A DNA stretch of 16,136 nt from Oryzihumus sp036391795 (GCF_036391795.1 NZ_DASVZH010000066.1:1-16136); one strand, 5' to 3'. Positions 6,375 to 12,972 are shown, counted from the stretch's first letter. Numbers and translations are program-made. Notes: generated by a model not told the origin, from the letters alone.

Positions 6375-7049
6375 TCAGCGTGGCGGCAGGTGCTTGCTGG
6401 CGAAGACGGCGGCCTGGGTGCGGCGCTCGAGGCCGAGCTTGGCGAGCAGACCGGAGACGTAGTTCTTGATCGTCTTCTCGGCCAGGTGCATCCGCTCGCC
6501 GATCTGGCGGTTGGTCAGACCTTCGCCGATGAGCTCCAGCAGGCGCCGCTCCTGGTCGGTCAGCGGCGCGAGGGCGGCGTCCTGGGGCGGACCCTGGCGC
6601 AGCCGCTCGAGCACCTGGTGCGTGACGCCTGGGTCGAGCAGCGACTGACCGGCCGCGACCCGGCGCACCGCGTCGATGAGGTCGGTGCCGCCCACCTGCT
6701 TGAGCAGGTAGCCCGAGGCGCCGGCCATGATCGCGGCGAAGAGCGCCTCGTCGTCGTCGTAGGAGGTCAGGATCAGCACCGCGATCTCGGGGTGCCGGGA
6801 CCGGATGTCGCGGCACACGTCGACGCCGGAGCCGTCCGGCAGACGGCCGTCCAGGAGCGCCACGTGCGGACGGAGCGCCGGGATCCGCCGGGTGGCCTCG
6901 GCGGCCAGCCCCGACTCCCCCACCACAGTGATGTCGCCCCCGCTCTCGAGCAGCTCCTGCAGCCCCCGGCGGACGACCTCGTGGTCGTCCAGCACGAAGA
7001 CCCGGATGGGCTCAGCGGTCCCACCAGTCAGCGTCATGCCCTGAAGCAT
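6375..7049 (-). CDS. devR: DevR/DosR-type response regulator (NarL/LuxR family)
   Basis: This 224-aa protein has a receiver domain (about residues 15-130) with the acidic pair D21/D22, phosphoacceptor D67 in LLDGRLPDGSG, T95 and K117. The C-terminal LuxR-type HTH follows (about 162-218). The HTH segments LTDQERRLLELIGEGLTN, AEKTIKNYVSGLLAKLG and ERRTQAAVFA are nearly those of Mycobacterium tuberculosis DosR (DevR), including the DNA-contacting Lys/Lys/Asn (K192, K195, N196). DosR is the master activator of the hypoxia/NO dormancy regulon. The gene is divergent from usp and the DevS-like kinase gene, and a DosR box lies between them, so autoregulation is likely. The ATG at 7047-7049 was chosen for an upstream TGAGG. 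An ATG at 7037 (220 aa) is possible. DUF4396 lies 37 nt downstream. Confidence 0.93.
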   Translation of the reverse strand: MLQGMTLTGGTAEPIRVFVLDDHEVVRRGLQELLESGGDITVVGESGLAAEATRRIPALRPHVALLDGRLPDGSGVDVCRDIRSRHPEIAVLILTSYDDDEALFAAIMAGASGYLLKQVGGTDLIDAVRRVAAGQSLLDPGVTHQVLERLRQGPPQDAALAPLTDQERRLLELIGEGLTNRQIGERMHLAEKTIKNYVSGLLAKLGLERRTQAAVFASKHLPPR

Positions 7050-7088
7050 CACAAACCTCAGCCCGCAGGACAACGGTCTGGCACCGGG

Positions 7089-7108
7089 AGCCGACCGTGG
7101 TCCCGACA
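7089..7108 (-). promoter_or_regulatory. weak second DosR-like half-palindrome
   Basis: On the minus strand, TGTCGGGACCACGGTCGGCT matches about 12 of 20 positions of the DosR box, with a good left half (TCGGGAC). It lies back-to-back with the stronger box at 7110-7129. Tandem boxes are common in mycobacterial DosR promoters, but this one alone would not be convincing. Confidence 0.3.
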
Positions 7109-7109
7109 C

Positions 7110-7129
7110 TTCGGGACCAAAGGCCCATC
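7110..7129 (+). promoter_or_regulatory. DosR (DevR) box in the devR/usp divergent promoter
   Basis: TTCGGGACCAAAGGCCCATC agrees with the mycobacterial DosR consensus TTSGGGACTWWAGTCCCSAA at 15 of 20 positions, including all of the left half except T9. It lies 60 nt before the devR start and 92 nt before the usp start, in the only gap serving both. DevR binding here would control its own gene and usp. Confidence 0.75.
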
Positions 7130-7221
7130 GCCGAGTGACGGACAACCGTGCCGACACGCCCTCCCACCGAGGGACCGTCGAGTCACCGCCGGACCCGGCG
7201 GCACGCGATGCGGAGGACACC

Positions 7222-7689
7222 ATGGAGCGCCAGCAGATCGTCGTCGGCGTCGAGGAGACCCCGAGCTCGGCAGCGGCCCTGCGCTGGGCGGCGCGGTTCG
7301 CCCGGATGACCGGCCAGACGCTGCGGGTCGTGCACACCTGGACCCTGCCCAGCGGCGGCATGCCGTCAGCACCGGACCCCTACCTGGTCACGGCCATCAC
7401 CGACGCCCGGGCCCGGGCCACCCGGTTCGTGGAGGACAGCCTCGGGGCCGAGGAGACCAGCGTCCGGTGGGTGCTCGACGTCGACGAGGGCCGCCCCGGG
7501 CCGGCGCTGGCCCGGCGTTCGCAGGAGGCGTCACTGCTCGTGGTGGGCACCGGTGAGCACACCGGGGTCCGGCGCCTGCTCGAGGGCTCGGTCAGCCACT
7601 ACTGCCTCTCGCACGCGGCCTGCCCCGTGGTCGCCGTCCCGGCGGCTCGGGCCGCGCAGGACGAGCTCGCGACCGTCGCCGGGGCCTGA
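7222..7689 (+). CDS. universal stress protein (UspA family)
   Basis: This 155-aa single-domain USP starts with IVVGVEETPSSAAALRWAARFA (in pieces, residues 6-27) and ends with LLEGSVSHYCLSHAACPVVAVP (119-140), the usual first and last strands of the fold. The ATP-binding signature G-2x-G-9x-G(S/T) is incomplete: G109 and G122-S123 are present, but the second Gly is E112 (GTGEHTG), so nucleotide binding is doubtful. USPs of this type are among the most strongly DosR-induced proteins in mycobacteria. The ATG at 7222 is fixed by GGAGGA at 7212-7217. A longer frame from 7135 would start next to the DosR box. It is followed after 86 nt by the kinase gene, with a terminator-like hairpin and an apparent new promoter between them. 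Confidence 0.92.
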   Translation: MERQQIVVGVEETPSSAAALRWAARFARMTGQTLRVVHTWTLPSGGMPSAPDPYLVTAITDARARATRFVEDSLGAEETSVRWVLDVDEGRPGPALARRSQEASLLVVGTGEHTGVRRLLEGSVSHYCLSHAACPVVAVPAARAAQDELATVAGA

Positions 7690-7697
7690 CCCACCCC

Positions 7698-7721
7698 GCG
7701 CCTGCGGCGAACCGCAGGCGC
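7698..7721 (+). terminator. hairpin after usp
   Basis: GCGCCTGCGG and CCGCAGGCGC form a perfect 10-bp stem with a CGAA tetraloop, 8 nt after the usp stop. There is no T-run, as is usual for high-GC actinobacteria. TATTCT (7739-7744) downstream may be the -10 box of the kinase gene. Confidence 0.65.
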
Positions 7722-7775
7722 CGGCACCCCGAGCCTCCTATTCTGGTGCGGCACCCGCCCCAGGAGGAGGCCACG

Positions 7776-9524
7776 ATGGCGCCACGAGGACCCGACGCCA
7801 CCGGGAGCCGACAGCCGGTGGCCGCGCCGGCCAGCGATCCCCTGACCTTCCCGTCGGTGGCCCGGCTCGAGCTCGACCAGCTCCTCGAGCAGCTCGTCGA
7901 CCGGGCCCAGGAGGTCATGCGCACCCAGGACCGGATGCACGGCCTGCTGCGCGCCCTGCAGTCCATCGTCAGCGACCTCGACCTGACCAGCCTGCTGCAG
8001 CGGATCGTCGAGGAGGCCCGCACGCTGATCGGTGCGCAGTACGCCGCCCTCGGCGTGGTCGGCCAGGACCGCACGCTCGTCGAGTTCGTCCACTCCGGGA
8101 TGGATGCGCGCACCGTCGAGACCATCGGCTCGCTGCCCACCGGGCGGGGCATCCTCGGCCAGCTCATCTCCGACCCGCGGCCGCTGCGCCTAAGCCACCT
8201 GGCCGGGCACGCCAGCTCGGTGGGCTTCCCCGAGGGACACCCCCCGATGACGTCCTTCCTCGGCGTCCCGGTGCGCGTGGGCGGGAACGTGTTCGGCAAC
8301 CTCTACCTGACCGAGAAGGTCGGTGGCGGCGAGTTCACCGCCGAGGACGAGGAGCTGGCGCAGTCGCTGGCGGCGGCGGCCGCCGCGGCCATCGACAACG
8401 CCCGGCTCTTCGAGGGCGTCTCGCGCCGCGAGCAGTGGCTGCAGGCCTCCCGCTCCATCACCAACGCGTTGCTGGGCACCCTCGACCGCACCGAGGCGCT
8501 GCAGCTGGTCGCTCGCTCGGTCCGGTCCTCGGCCGGGGCGGACTTCGCCGCGGTGGTCGTGCCCGAGACCGACGGGGAGCTGCGCATCGCCGCGGCCGAC
8601 GGGCTCGAGGGCGAGCTGATGGTGGGACGGGTGGTCCCCGCCGACGGCTCGGCCACGGGCGCGGCCCTGCTCAGCGGGGAGCCGGTGGTCCTCGAGGACC
8701 TGCGCACTGCCGCCGGCGTGGCCGGCCCCATCCGGGGGCTGGGCATCGGGCCGTTGGCCGCGATCCCGCTGTCGACGGGCGAGGGCGTGCTGGGCGTCCT
8801 GACGGTCGGCAACCTCCCCGGCGCCCGCCGGTTCAGCCCCGAGGACGTGGCGCTGGTCAGTGACTTCGCCTCCCAGGCCGCCCTCGTGCTCACCGTGGCG
8901 GCCAACCAGGCGGCGGCCCGCGAGAACGAGATGGCCGAGGAACGGGCCCAGATCGCCCGCGACCTGCACGACCACGCGATCCAGGGCATCTTCGCCGTCG
9001 GCCTCGGCCTCAACGGCATGGCCACGCGGGCGACCCCCGAGGAGGCGGCCCGCCTCATGGAGCTGGTCGGACGGCTCGACGACTCGATCAAGGCGATCCG
9101 CAACAGCATCTTCACCCTGCAGGTCCGCCACGACGCCCCGCCCAGCCTGCGGAGCCTGCTCACCCTCGTGGTCATGCAGAGCGGCGGCAGCCTCGGCTTC
9201 ACCCCGCGGCTGCAGACCAGCGGCCCCGTCGACACGGTCGTCCCCGCTGACGTGGGCCGCGACCTGGAGGCGGTGCTGCGCGAGGCCCTGTCCAACGTGG
9301 CGCGGCACGCCAAGGCCGCCCACGTCGAGGTGAGCGTCACCGCCGGCCGCGAGGTGGTCCTGGAGGTGCGCGACGACGGCCAGGGCCTCGGCACCCCCGA
9401 ACGCTCCAGCGGCCTGGCCAACATGCGCGCCCGGGCCGAGGCCCACGGCGGGACCTGCGAGGTCGGGCCCGGGCCGGGCTCGGGCACGCTGGTGCGCTGG
9501 TCGGTGCCGCTCGTCCGCGGCTGA
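7776..9524 (+). CDS. devS: DevS/DosT-type haem-GAF sensor histidine kinase
   Basis: This 582-aa kinase has the DosS/DosT plan: GAF-A (about 65-210), GAF-B (about 230-375), a HisKA_3 dimerisation helix and a HATPase_c domain. In GAF-A the motif GFPEGHPP places H155 at the position of the haem ligand H149 of Mtb DosS, and Y177 (FGNLYLTEK) matches distal Tyr171. Mtb DosS Glu87 is replaced by G93 (YAALGVV), as in DosT. The phosphorylated His is H398 in RDLHDHAIQ. The HATPase N-box is EALSNVARHA (N507), and the G-boxes are DDGQGLG and SSGLANMRARAEAHGG. It should sense O2/NO/CO through haem and phosphorylate DevR. The ATG at 7776 has AGGAGGAGG (7762-7770) upstream. No membrane helices are present, so it is cytosolic. 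Confidence 0.93.
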   Translation: MAPRGPDATGSRQPVAAPASDPLTFPSVARLELDQLLEQLVDRAQEVMRTQDRMHGLLRALQSIVSDLDLTSLLQRIVEEARTLIGAQYAALGVVGQDRTLVEFVHSGMDARTVETIGSLPTGRGILGQLISDPRPLRLSHLAGHASSVGFPEGHPPMTSFLGVPVRVGGNVFGNLYLTEKVGGGEFTAEDEELAQSLAAAAAAAIDNARLFEGVSRREQWLQASRSITNALLGTLDRTEALQLVARSVRSSAGADFAAVVVPETDGELRIAAADGLEGELMVGRVVPADGSATGAALLSGEPVVLEDLRTAAGVAGPIRGLGIGPLAAIPLSTGEGVLGVLTVGNLPGARRFSPEDVALVSDFASQAALVLTVAANQAAARENEMAEERAQIARDLHDHAIQGIFAVGLGLNGMATRATPEEAARLMELVGRLDDSIKAIRNSIFTLQVRHDAPPSLRSLLTLVVMQSGGSLGFTPRLQTSGPVDTVVPADVGRDLEAVLREALSNVARHAKAAHVEVSVTAGREVVLEVRDDGQGLGTPERSSGLANMRARAEAHGGTCEVGPGPGSGTLVRWSVPLVRG

Positions 9525-9589
9525 CCCCCCGCGGTGACGGCACGGCATACCCGCTCCCGGCTCGCCGCCGGGCCGTAGGGCCGCGCAGG

Positions 9590-9609
9590 TTGGGGACCAA
9601 GGTCCACCC
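9590..9609 (+). promoter_or_regulatory. DosR box upstream of the two-TM membrane protein gene
   Basis: TTGGGGACCAAGGTCCACCC matches the DosR consensus at 15 of 20 positions and has the inner palindrome GGACCAAGGTCC. It lies 109 nt before the ATG at 9719, in a 194-nt intergenic region. It shares the core GGGACCAA with the box at 7110, which argues that both are read by the same regulator. Confidence 0.75.
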
Positions 9610-9657
9610 GGACCGGGGCCCGCGGACCCTGATCGCGGCCCCACCGCCCGCGCGAAG

Positions 9658-9684
9658 GTGGTCCTGCCAACAAGGCAGAACCAC
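9658..9684 (+). other. stem-loop in the leader of the membrane protein gene
   Basis: GTGGTCCTGCC and GGCAGAACCAC form an 11-bp stem with one C-A mismatch around AACAA. It lies between the DosR box and the ribosome binding site AAGGAG (9705-9710). It could be an mRNA-stabilising or regulatory leader structure, or a kinase-gene terminator placed late. Confidence 0.45.
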
Positions 9685-9718
9685 TTCGGGCCAGCGGCCC
9701 GGGCAAGGAGACGTAGCA

Positions 9719-10309
9719 ATGCGACGCAAGACGTTCGACGCGCTGCTGACCACCGTGGGGCTCATCGTCGCGGCGATGCTCCTCGTTGCCGGCAGCCTGC
9801 TCACCTGGGCGCACTCATTCGTCCAGGACGAGGTCCACAGCCAGCTCAGCGCCCAGAAGATCTTCTTCCCGCCGGCCGGCAGCGACGCGCTCAAGGACCC
9901 GGCGATCAAGCCGTACCTGAGCCAGTACGCCGGGCAGCAGATGACCGACGGCGCGCAGGCCAAGGCCTACGCGGACCACTTCATCGCCGTGCACCTGCAG
10001 GAGATGACCGGCGGCCAGACCTACGCCCAGCTCAGCAGCAAGGCGCTCGCCAACCCGACCGACACCAAGCTGGCCGGCCAGGTGCAGACCGTGTTCCGCG
10101 GCGAGACCCTGCGCGGCCTGCTGCTCAACGCCTACGCCTTCTGGCAGATGGGCCAGATCGCCCTCGTCGGCGCCATCGTCTCGTTCGTGGCGGCCGGGGT
10201 CCTGCTCGTGATGAGCCTGCTGGGCTTCTGGCACCTGCGCCGGGCCTCGGCGACCGAGGAGCTGCACCTCGGTGAGGGCCGTCCGGTCCCCGCCGTCGCC
10301 ACCGCCTGA
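9719..10309 (+). CDS. two-TM membrane protein of unknown function, candidate DevR regulon member
   Basis: This 196-aa protein has an N-terminal transmembrane helix (about 9-30), an extracytoplasmic region of about 115 residues, a second helix (about 143-170) and a short cytoplasmic tail. The outer part contains IFFPPAGSDALKDPAIKPYLSQYAG in pieces, then AYADHFIAVHLQEMTGGQTYAQLS and TVFRGETLRGLLLNAYAFWQMG. I recognise this as a pattern seen in other actinobacterial hypothetical membrane proteins, but know of no function. The ATG is set by AAGGAG 8 nt upstream. A DosR box at 9590-9609 and the flanking kinase and USP genes suggest hypoxic induction. The conserved His residues (H87, H92) in the outer domain may be functional, but this is a guess. 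Confidence 0.85.
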   Translation: MRRKTFDALLTTVGLIVAAMLLVAGSLLTWAHSFVQDEVHSQLSAQKIFFPPAGSDALKDPAIKPYLSQYAGQQMTDGAQAKAYADHFIAVHLQEMTGGQTYAQLSSKALANPTDTKLAGQVQTVFRGETLRGLLLNAYAFWQMGQIALVGAIVSFVAAGVLLVMSLLGFWHLRRASATEELHLGEGRPVPAVATA

Positions 10310-10328
10310 CCGCCTCACCGGCGTCCCT

Positions 10329-10368
10329 GGCCACGTCCCTCCCCGCCCCTGCGGGGGAGGACGTGGCC
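10329..10368. terminator. strong hairpin between membrane protein gene and short usp gene
   Basis: GGCCACGTCC ... GGACGTGGCC with inner CTCCCC/GGGGGAG gives about 17 paired bases around a short CCCT loop, starting 19 nt after the stop codon at 10309. It is among the strongest plus-strand terminator candidates in the window. Read-through to the next gene 27 nt later is possible. Confidence 0.75.
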
Positions 10369-10395
10369 GCCGGCTCTCCCAGGGAAGGACCCACG

Positions 10396-10809
10396 ATGAC
10401 CACGTCGCACACCCCCACCACCACGAGCCTGCCCGTCCTCGCCGGCGTGGTCACCCGTGAGGACCCCGTCGCCGTCGCGCGCGTCGCGGCGCAGGAGGCC
10501 GCCCGCCGCGGCTGCGGCCTGCGGTTCGTCCAGGTGGTCCCGCCCGGCACGACCGCAGAGGAGCGCGCCGAGGCCGACGAGCTGACCTTCGAGGCCGCCC
10601 TGCGGGCCCTGCACGGCCGCTCGCGGGTCAGCTTCACCTTCGAGACCGTCGCCGGCGACCCGGCCTCCGTCCTCGTCGACCGCAGCGGCGCAGCCAGCCT
10701 GCTCGTCGTCGGGGCCGACGTCGCCCACGGCGGCCCGGCCGTCGCCCGGTGGTGCCGCGACCACGCCTCCTGCGAGGTCCTCACCGTGGGCGGCGAGGCG
10801 AGCTCCTGA
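10396..10809 (+). CDS. short divergent UspA-like protein
   Basis: This 137-aa protein has a USP-like plan. The first strand is PVLAGVVTREDPVAVARVAAQEAARRG (in pieces, residues 13-39), a central FVQVVPPGTTAEERAEADEL follows, and the last strands are SLLVVGADVAHGGPAVARWCRDHASCEVLTVGG (in pieces, 101-133). It has VVG but lacks both the second Gly and the G(S/T) of the ATP loop, so it belongs to the non-nucleotide-binding USP type, if a USP at all. The ATG is at 10396, with GGGAAGGA about 8 nt upstream. It is the last plus-strand gene of the devR-centred island. No DosR box is visible in its own 86-nt upstream gap, so induction would depend on read-through of the hairpin. Confidence 0.72.
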   Translation: MTTSHTPTTTSLPVLAGVVTREDPVAVARVAAQEAARRGCGLRFVQVVPPGTTAEERAEADELTFEAALRALHGRSRVSFTFETVAGDPASVLVDRSGAASLLVVGADVAHGGPAVARWCRDHASCEVLTVGGEASS

Positions 10810-10831
10810 CGCCTGCGCGCGATACCCACCT

Positions 10832-10892
10832 GGTGCCCGTGGCGCCGCTTCTTCCCGGCCGATCCGGCCGGGAACGCGGCGGGGCGGGCACC
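10832..10892. terminator. composite bidirectional terminator between convergent genes
   Basis: The inner arms TTCCCGGCCG (10852-10861) and CGGCCGGGAA (10865-10874) are perfect around ATC. The outer arms GGTGCCCG and CGGGCACC (10832-10839 and 10885-10892) and a GCCGC/GCGGC pair extend it. It lies between the plus-strand usp-like gene and the minus-strand zinc-ribbon gene, the expected place for a two-way terminator. Confidence 0.75.
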
Positions 10893-10936
10893 ACGTCGTG
10901 TGGGCGTGCGGGCCACAGCACCGAGGTGCGCGCGCT

Positions 10937-11254
10937 TCAGCCTGACGAGCCTTCCGCGGTGTCGGGGCGTTGCGGCAGCTGCCGCCGAAGCTGCTCGGCG
11001 CGCGCCTCGAGGTCCGCGAACCGGCGGGCCAGGTTGCGGTCAGCGAGCTCCTGCAGCGTGCTCATCGACGGTCTCACCCAGCGGTGACCGCAGTCGGCGC
11101 ACCGAACCTCCTTGGGGGCGTTCGCCGTCCCCAGGGCACCGAACCCGAAGATGTCGAAGGCGCCACTGAGCCCGGACTCGCGAACGAGCACGTGCACGTC
11201 GTCGCTGCCGCAGCTCGGACACCGCAGCAGCCGCTCGAGCTCCGACTCGGTCAC
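10937..11254 (-). CDS. zinc-ribbon protein of unknown function
   Basis: This 105-aa protein has two Cys pairs, CPSC (12-15) and CADC (52-55), spaced 36 residues apart, typical of a small zinc ribbon. The stretch between them is rich in Gly and Phe (GAFDIFGFGALG). The C-terminal third (about 68-95, ELADRNLARRFADLEARAEQLRRQ) looks like a coiled coil that may dimerise it. I do not recognise the family. The GTG at 11252-11254 overlaps by 4 nt (GTGA) the stop of the frameshifted remnant upstream, which would suggest coupling if that gene were intact. Possible roles are nucleic-acid or protein binding. The zinc ribbon is confident, the role unknown. Confidence 0.75.
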   Translation of the reverse strand: MTESELERLLRCPSCGSDDVHVLVRESGLSGAFDIFGFGALGTANAPKEVRCADCGHRWVRPSMSTLQELADRNLARRFADLEARAEQLRRQLPQRPDTAEGSSG

Positions 11255-11594
11255 AGCCGCAGTCTGCGGCGGGGCAGAGGTCGCGGCAAGCCCGGACCGG
11301 CCGACAGTGCTCCGCCGGCACGGGGCGGCGGATTCGCGGCCCGAGCCGGCCCGGCACGCTGTGGCTGACCCGGTTCACAGACCTCGTCGCAGCCGTTCGC
11401 GGCGGCCTCGGCGTCGGGGGCAGCACCAGGGCATGGCATAACGCCGCCGGGTCGGCGTTGTGCCATGCGAACTCCTCGCGCACCCGCAACCGCACCAGCT
11501 CGCGAACGGTGATCCGCTCCGGAAGGCCCGGCAGGCTCACCGTCGCCTCCGGCCGCCCGGCGCCCGTCTGGTCATGCACCACCAGCGTGCCCAT
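11251..11594 (-). pseudogene. frameshifted remnant of a small actinobacterial gene (VHDxT...RITVREL family)
   Basis: From the ATG at 11592-11594, the first 58 codons give MGTLVVHDQTGAGRPEATVS, then LPGLPERITVRELVRLRVRE, then EFAWHNADPAALCHALVL. I recall this pattern from a family of roughly 110-aa uncharacterised actinobacterial proteins. At a run of five C (11416-11420, minus strand) the expected continuation DAEAAANG appears only in another frame, as if one C were lost. That second frame then runs 54 codons to a TGA at 11251-11253. After ANG the residues no longer resemble the family (Pro/Arg-rich), so the C-terminus seems decayed as well. The GTG of the zinc-ribbon gene overlaps this stop. 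A sequencing error could explain the frameshift, but not the lost C-terminus. Confidence 0.5.
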
Positions 11595-11879
11595 GCGCCC
11601 CCTGTCCTGGCCGTCCGGTCCGACCGCCTGCCACCCGTGTCCACCGGCCACTCGTGCGCCGGGTGTTTCGACGGCAGCGGCCTCGGCGGACCTGCGTGGC
11701 TCCTTCACGCGCACCCGGGCGAGCGCACCGCCGGCCCGCCCACCTGGGCTCTGACGGTGACGTACGCCCTCTGGCCGATGGCCCGACCAGGGGCCCAGCG
11801 CTAGCCTCGCGGGAGGTGGGGGGTCCGTGGATGGACGCGGTCCGAACTGCGGGCCGCCCGGCACCACGCGGGGGCGAGC
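11595..11879. other. intergenic region between the remnant and PNPOx-like gene
   Basis: I see no coding region here that I trust, and no DosR box. TAGCCT at 11802-11807 could be a -10 box for the PNPOx-like gene, giving a leader of about 65 nt. The AGGGGG just upstream of 11594 may be the ribosome binding site of the remnant gene on the other strand. Confidence 0.4.
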
Positions 11880-12338
11880 ATGACTCAGCAAGGAGACCTG
11901 GCGCTGCTGGATGACCCGGTGGCGAAGGAGCTGCTGGTTTCGACGGCGCCGGCCCGGCTGGCGTACACGTGGCTGGACAACACCCCTCGGGTGGTGCCGA
12001 TGTGGTTCCACTGGAACGGGACCGAGCTCGTTCTGGGAACGCCGCTACGCGCACCGAAGGTGCGCGCCCTGCAGGCGCACCCACGAGTGGCTGTGACGAT
12101 CGACCAGATGGACTGGCCGTACAAGGCCCTGCTCGTCCGGGGCCAGGCAGTCGTGGAGGTTCTCGATCACATGGCTCATGAGTACGAGCAGGCCGCCATC
12201 CGGTACTTCGGGGAGCAGCAGGGCGCCGCGTGGGTCGCCCCGCTGCGGGACGTGCCCATGGCCAGGCTGCGGGTCCGGCCGGACTGGGTGGCCGTGCTGG
12301 ACTTCGTGACGAGGTTCCCAAGCGCCCTCAGCGCCTGA
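11880..12338 (+). CDS. pyridoxamine 5'-phosphate oxidase-like flavin protein
   Basis: This 152-aa protein fits the FMN/F420-binding split-barrel (PNPOx-like) family. It has an early LLVSTAPARLAYTWLDNTPRVVPMWFHWNGTELVLGTP (in pieces, residues 18-55), where the barrel strands alternate, then RAPKVRALQAHPRVAVTID (57-75) with the K/R that bind the phosphate of FMN or F420. ALLVRGQAVVEVLD is the next barrel strand. Actinobacterial members of this size include F420-dependent reductases and general stress proteins. Which cofactor is used cannot be decided. The ATG is at 11880 with only a weak GGGGGCGAG upstream. PNPOx-like proteins are known in the mycobacterial DosR regulon, but no DosR box was found here. 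Confidence 0.82.
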   Translation: MTQQGDLALLDDPVAKELLVSTAPARLAYTWLDNTPRVVPMWFHWNGTELVLGTPLRAPKVRALQAHPRVAVTIDQMDWPYKALLVRGQAVVEVLDHMAHEYEQAAIRYFGEQQGAAWVAPLRDVPMARLRVRPDWVAVLDFVTRFPSALSA

Positions 12339-12423
12339 CGTCCGGCGCGGCCGGTGCGCGCAGAAAGGGTGATGGCAGCCCGCGGCCCGCAGCCGAATAC
12401 TGGGGACGGGAGCAGGTGCCAGC

Positions 12424-12437
12424 AGAGCGGAGGCTCT
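12424..12437 (+). promoter_or_regulatory. small hairpin presenting the SnoaL-like gene's ribosome binding site
   Basis: AGAGC and GCTCT pair around GGAG, which is the core of the Shine-Dalgarno sequence before the ATG at 12439. Only five pairs form, so the effect on translation may be small. Confidence 0.3.
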
Positions 12438-12438
12438 C

Positions 12439-12876
12439 ATGGCAGACAACGCAACGATCGTCCGCGGTCTCTTCGAGGCCTGGAACCAGCGCGACTACGC
12501 CACCATCTCGGAACAGATGGCCCCCAACAGCACCCTGATCGACATGGGCAGCGGGAGGACCCTGCAGGGTTCCGAGGGAGCGGTCCAGTTCACCAAGTCG
12601 CTGTTCGACGCGCTTCCTGACGGGGAGTTCGTCATCGACCACCTCACCGCCAAGGACGACACGGTGGTCGTCGAGTACACCGGCCGGGGCACCCACACCG
12701 GAGATCTCGTCATCCCCGCGGGCACCGTGCCCGCCACCGGGCGCTCGCTCACGATGCACCTGTGCGACGTCTACGAGATCAAGGACGGCATGGTCCAGAA
12801 CGTCCGTACCTACATCGACTCCGGCGCGATCATGGCCCAGCTCGGACTCGCCGAAAGGCTCGGTGTGAACCCGTAG
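12439..12876 (+). CDS. SnoaL-like / NTF2-fold protein
   Basis: This 145-aa protein has the cone-shaped NTF2/SnoaL pattern. It starts with an N-terminal helix (IVRGLFEAWNQRDYATISEQMAPNS, in pieces, residues 7-31), a G-x-E-G-A-VQFTKSLFDALPDGEFVIDHL segment (44-69) and the typical central strand VVVEYTGRGTHTGDL (75-89). ATGRSLTMHLCDVYEIKDGMVQNVRTYID (98-126) closes the barrel. Members include ester cyclases of polyketide pathways and many stress-associated proteins with no known substrate. No polyketide genes are nearby, so a cyclase role is unlikely to be specific here. The ATG has GCGGAGG 5-11 nt upstream, and AATACT near 12395-12401 could be a -10 box. Confidence 0.85.
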   Translation: MADNATIVRGLFEAWNQRDYATISEQMAPNSTLIDMGSGRTLQGSEGAVQFTKSLFDALPDGEFVIDHLTAKDDTVVVEYTGRGTHTGDLVIPAGTVPATGRSLTMHLCDVYEIKDGMVQNVRTYIDSGAIMAQLGLAERLGVNP

Positions 12877-12943
12877 TCGACACAGTCGTCTGACACCCCT
12901 ACAGAAATCGGCACCTGCCCCCGCCTTGCCCTCACGTGCCGAT

Positions 12944-12972
12944 CCGGCCTTGGGCCCATACCCAGGAGCCGG
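12944..12972 (+). terminator. hairpin after the SnoaL-like gene
   Basis: CCGGC-CTTGGG pairs with CCCAGG-(A)-GCCGG, allowing one G-U pair and one bulged A, around CCCATA. A shorter ATCGGCAC / GTGCCGAT pair at 12907-12943 precedes it. No T-run follows. Confidence 0.45.

Noticed and set aside
8190..9814. Two long minus-strand frames opposite devS
   Set aside because: devS is unambiguous on the plus strand with a strong ribosome binding site. The opposite frames have no recognisable motifs.
11595..11879. Search for a DosR box before the PNPOx-like gene
   Set aside because: No GGGAC/GTCCC pair with correct spacing is present, so membership of that gene in the DevR regulon is not supported.
12395..12414. 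Possible DosR box before the SnoaL-like gene
   Set aside because: Only the half-site CTGGGGAC fits. The right half does not match, so it is not distinguishable from chance at this GC content.
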